Part shown: piece by piece, positions 4,391 to 5,016 of the stretch
Numbering within the stretch: position 1 is the first letter of the stretch
How the letters are laid out: every line of letters starts with the position of its first letter
DNA from: Nitrospira sp.
GTDB taxonomy: Bacteria > Nitrospirota > Nitrospiria > Nitrospirales > Nitrospiraceae
Reading direction: 5' to 3'
Length of the DNA: 5,016 nucleotides
NCBI GenBank assembly: GCA_015904045.1
Contig: JABMDG010000389.1
Coordinates: 1 to 5,016 of the forward strand
Notes under the pieces: generated by a model
What the model was told of the DNA's origin: nothing
Seen by the model: only the letters and a program-made list of their open reading frames with translations
The model's database searches: none
Translations under genes and position numbers: made by a program

Positions 4391-5016
4391 TCACGGCGCC
4401 TGGCCGATGATATGCACTCGGGGTCCCTTGGGCAGCGGGGTCAGCGGCTCGTCCTCCACCCCGCCGCCCAAGACCCACTCGAACAGCCGCTTCGCGTCAT
4501 TGAGTTCCGGATCTCTTGGGATGCCGTACTGTTCCTTCTGCATGGGTTCATCGTAGAGCCCGATGCAGCCATGAGAAGCGGGATAGCCCGGCAAGTCCCG
4601 CCCGTGAATCCAGTACGACACTCCTTCCCGATTAATATGGAACCGCAGCGCATAGTGCATCGGATACGGACGTTCGGTTCCTTCAATCATAAAGAGACTG
4701 GAGTGACGGCGGCGATGGGCGGCTGAGAGACGGAATTTCCCCACCGGCGTGGCGTCCCGGCCACTCCCGGATGCCAGCGGCAGGGCGAAACGGAGCGCTC
4801 CGTATTCGTATGCGCCGAGAAACTGCTCCGACAGATCGATCAGAATGAATTGCTCGTCCGGTTCGGCGGGCGCATAGAACAGGGGCATCGGCTGCCACAT
4901 CGCCAGGTCCTCAATCCGCCTTGGAACCTTGATCGACACCCCCGCACGGATATGGCGCCGGTCGATGCGATTGAACCGCGCCACATCATTCCACTGGTCG
5001 CCGAACAGGCTTTCCA
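4391..5016 (-). CDS. LysM plus YkuD L,D-transpeptidase, 5' truncated at window edge
   Basis: The frame is open to the right edge, so the start lies outside; 207 complete codons are visible. Numbering is from the GTG codon at 4984, which is internal. The first visible stretch, ESLFGDQWNDVARFNRID and on to RAGVSIKVP (13-21), has the pattern of a LysM peptidoglycan-binding repeat (N-R followed by G-x-x-I-x-VP). The YkuD catalytic domain covers about 46-192: it opens with FILIDLSEQFLGAYE, then DATPVGKFRL (78-86), HIN near 116-118, IHGRDLPGYPASHGC with His127, Ser137-His138-Gly139 and nucleophile Cys140, and ends with PRVHIIG. Family role: periplasmic formation of 3-3 peptidoglycan cross-links or attachment of proteins to peptidoglycan. 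Oddity: the residue two after the Cys is Gly142 (SHGCIGL), where SHGCIR is usual. No signal peptide can be seen because the N-terminus is missing. Confidence 0.9.
   Translation of the reverse strand, partial: ESLFGDQWNDVARFNRIDRRHIRAGVSIKVPRRIEDLAMWQPMPLFYAPAEPDEQFILIDLSEQFLGAYEYGALRFALPLASGSGRDATPVGKFRLSAAHRRRHSSLFMIEGTERPYPMHYALRFHINREGVSYWIHGRDLPGYPASHGCIGLYDEPMQKEQYGIPRDPELNDAKRLFEWVLGGGVEDEPLTPLPKGPRVHIIGQAP

Noticed and set aside
4179..4556. 125-codon plus-strand frame across the gap and the end of the transpeptidase gene
   Set aside because: Low-complexity Ser/Arg/Pro-rich product, no ribosome binding site, and half of it is antisense to a well-supported gene.

Overview
The window looks like an ordinary chromosomal stretch of a GC-rich, Gram-negative-type bacterium. 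It holds a membrane-anchored multiheme cytochrome c, a lipoprotein-like protein and a LysM/YkuD cell-wall enzyme. This mix would fit a Nitrospira-like or other environmental chemolithotroph or anaerobe, but that placement is inference from gene style and no marker gene proves it. No rRNA, tRNA, CRISPR array, transposase or phage gene is visible.

Layout, left to right. (1) Positions 2-289, plus: the C-terminal end of a Lon-family (S16) ATP-dependent protease, cut by the window edge. (2) Positions 508-1782, plus: a pentaheme cytochrome c with an N-terminal membrane anchor, in its own unit after a 218-nt gap. (3) Positions 1819-3464, minus: a compact arsenic operon, arsR-arsM-arsC, convergent with the cytochrome gene. 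A candidate promoter with an overlapping ATCAA-N14-TTGAT operator lies just upstream of arsR, and arsM and arsC overlap by 4 nt (ATGA). (4) Positions 3708-4133, minus: a small predicted lipoprotein or secreted protein with two copies of a Cys-pair repeat, with its own candidate promoter. (5) Positions 4391-5016, minus: the C-terminal part of a LysM plus YkuD L,D-transpeptidase, whose start lies beyond the right edge.

How the genes fit together. ArsR (CVC-type arsenite sensor) should repress the operon until arsenite or a related metalloid releases it. ArsC (thioredoxin-coupled type) should reduce arsenate to arsenite. ArsM (SAM-dependent, all four catalytic-type cysteines present) should methylate arsenite to mono-, di- and possibly volatile trimethylated forms. 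The operon appears closed at both ends and has no ArsB, Acr3 or ArsP efflux gene, so this locus encodes a reduce-then-methylate route without local efflux. The cytochrome, lipoprotein and transpeptidase show no sequence link to arsenic.

I see no clearly new multi-gene system. The points most worth a second look are the efflux-less arsRMC arrangement, the apparently leaderless arsR transcript, the Gly in place of the usual Arg after the transpeptidase catalytic Cys, and the internal duplication in the small lipoprotein.
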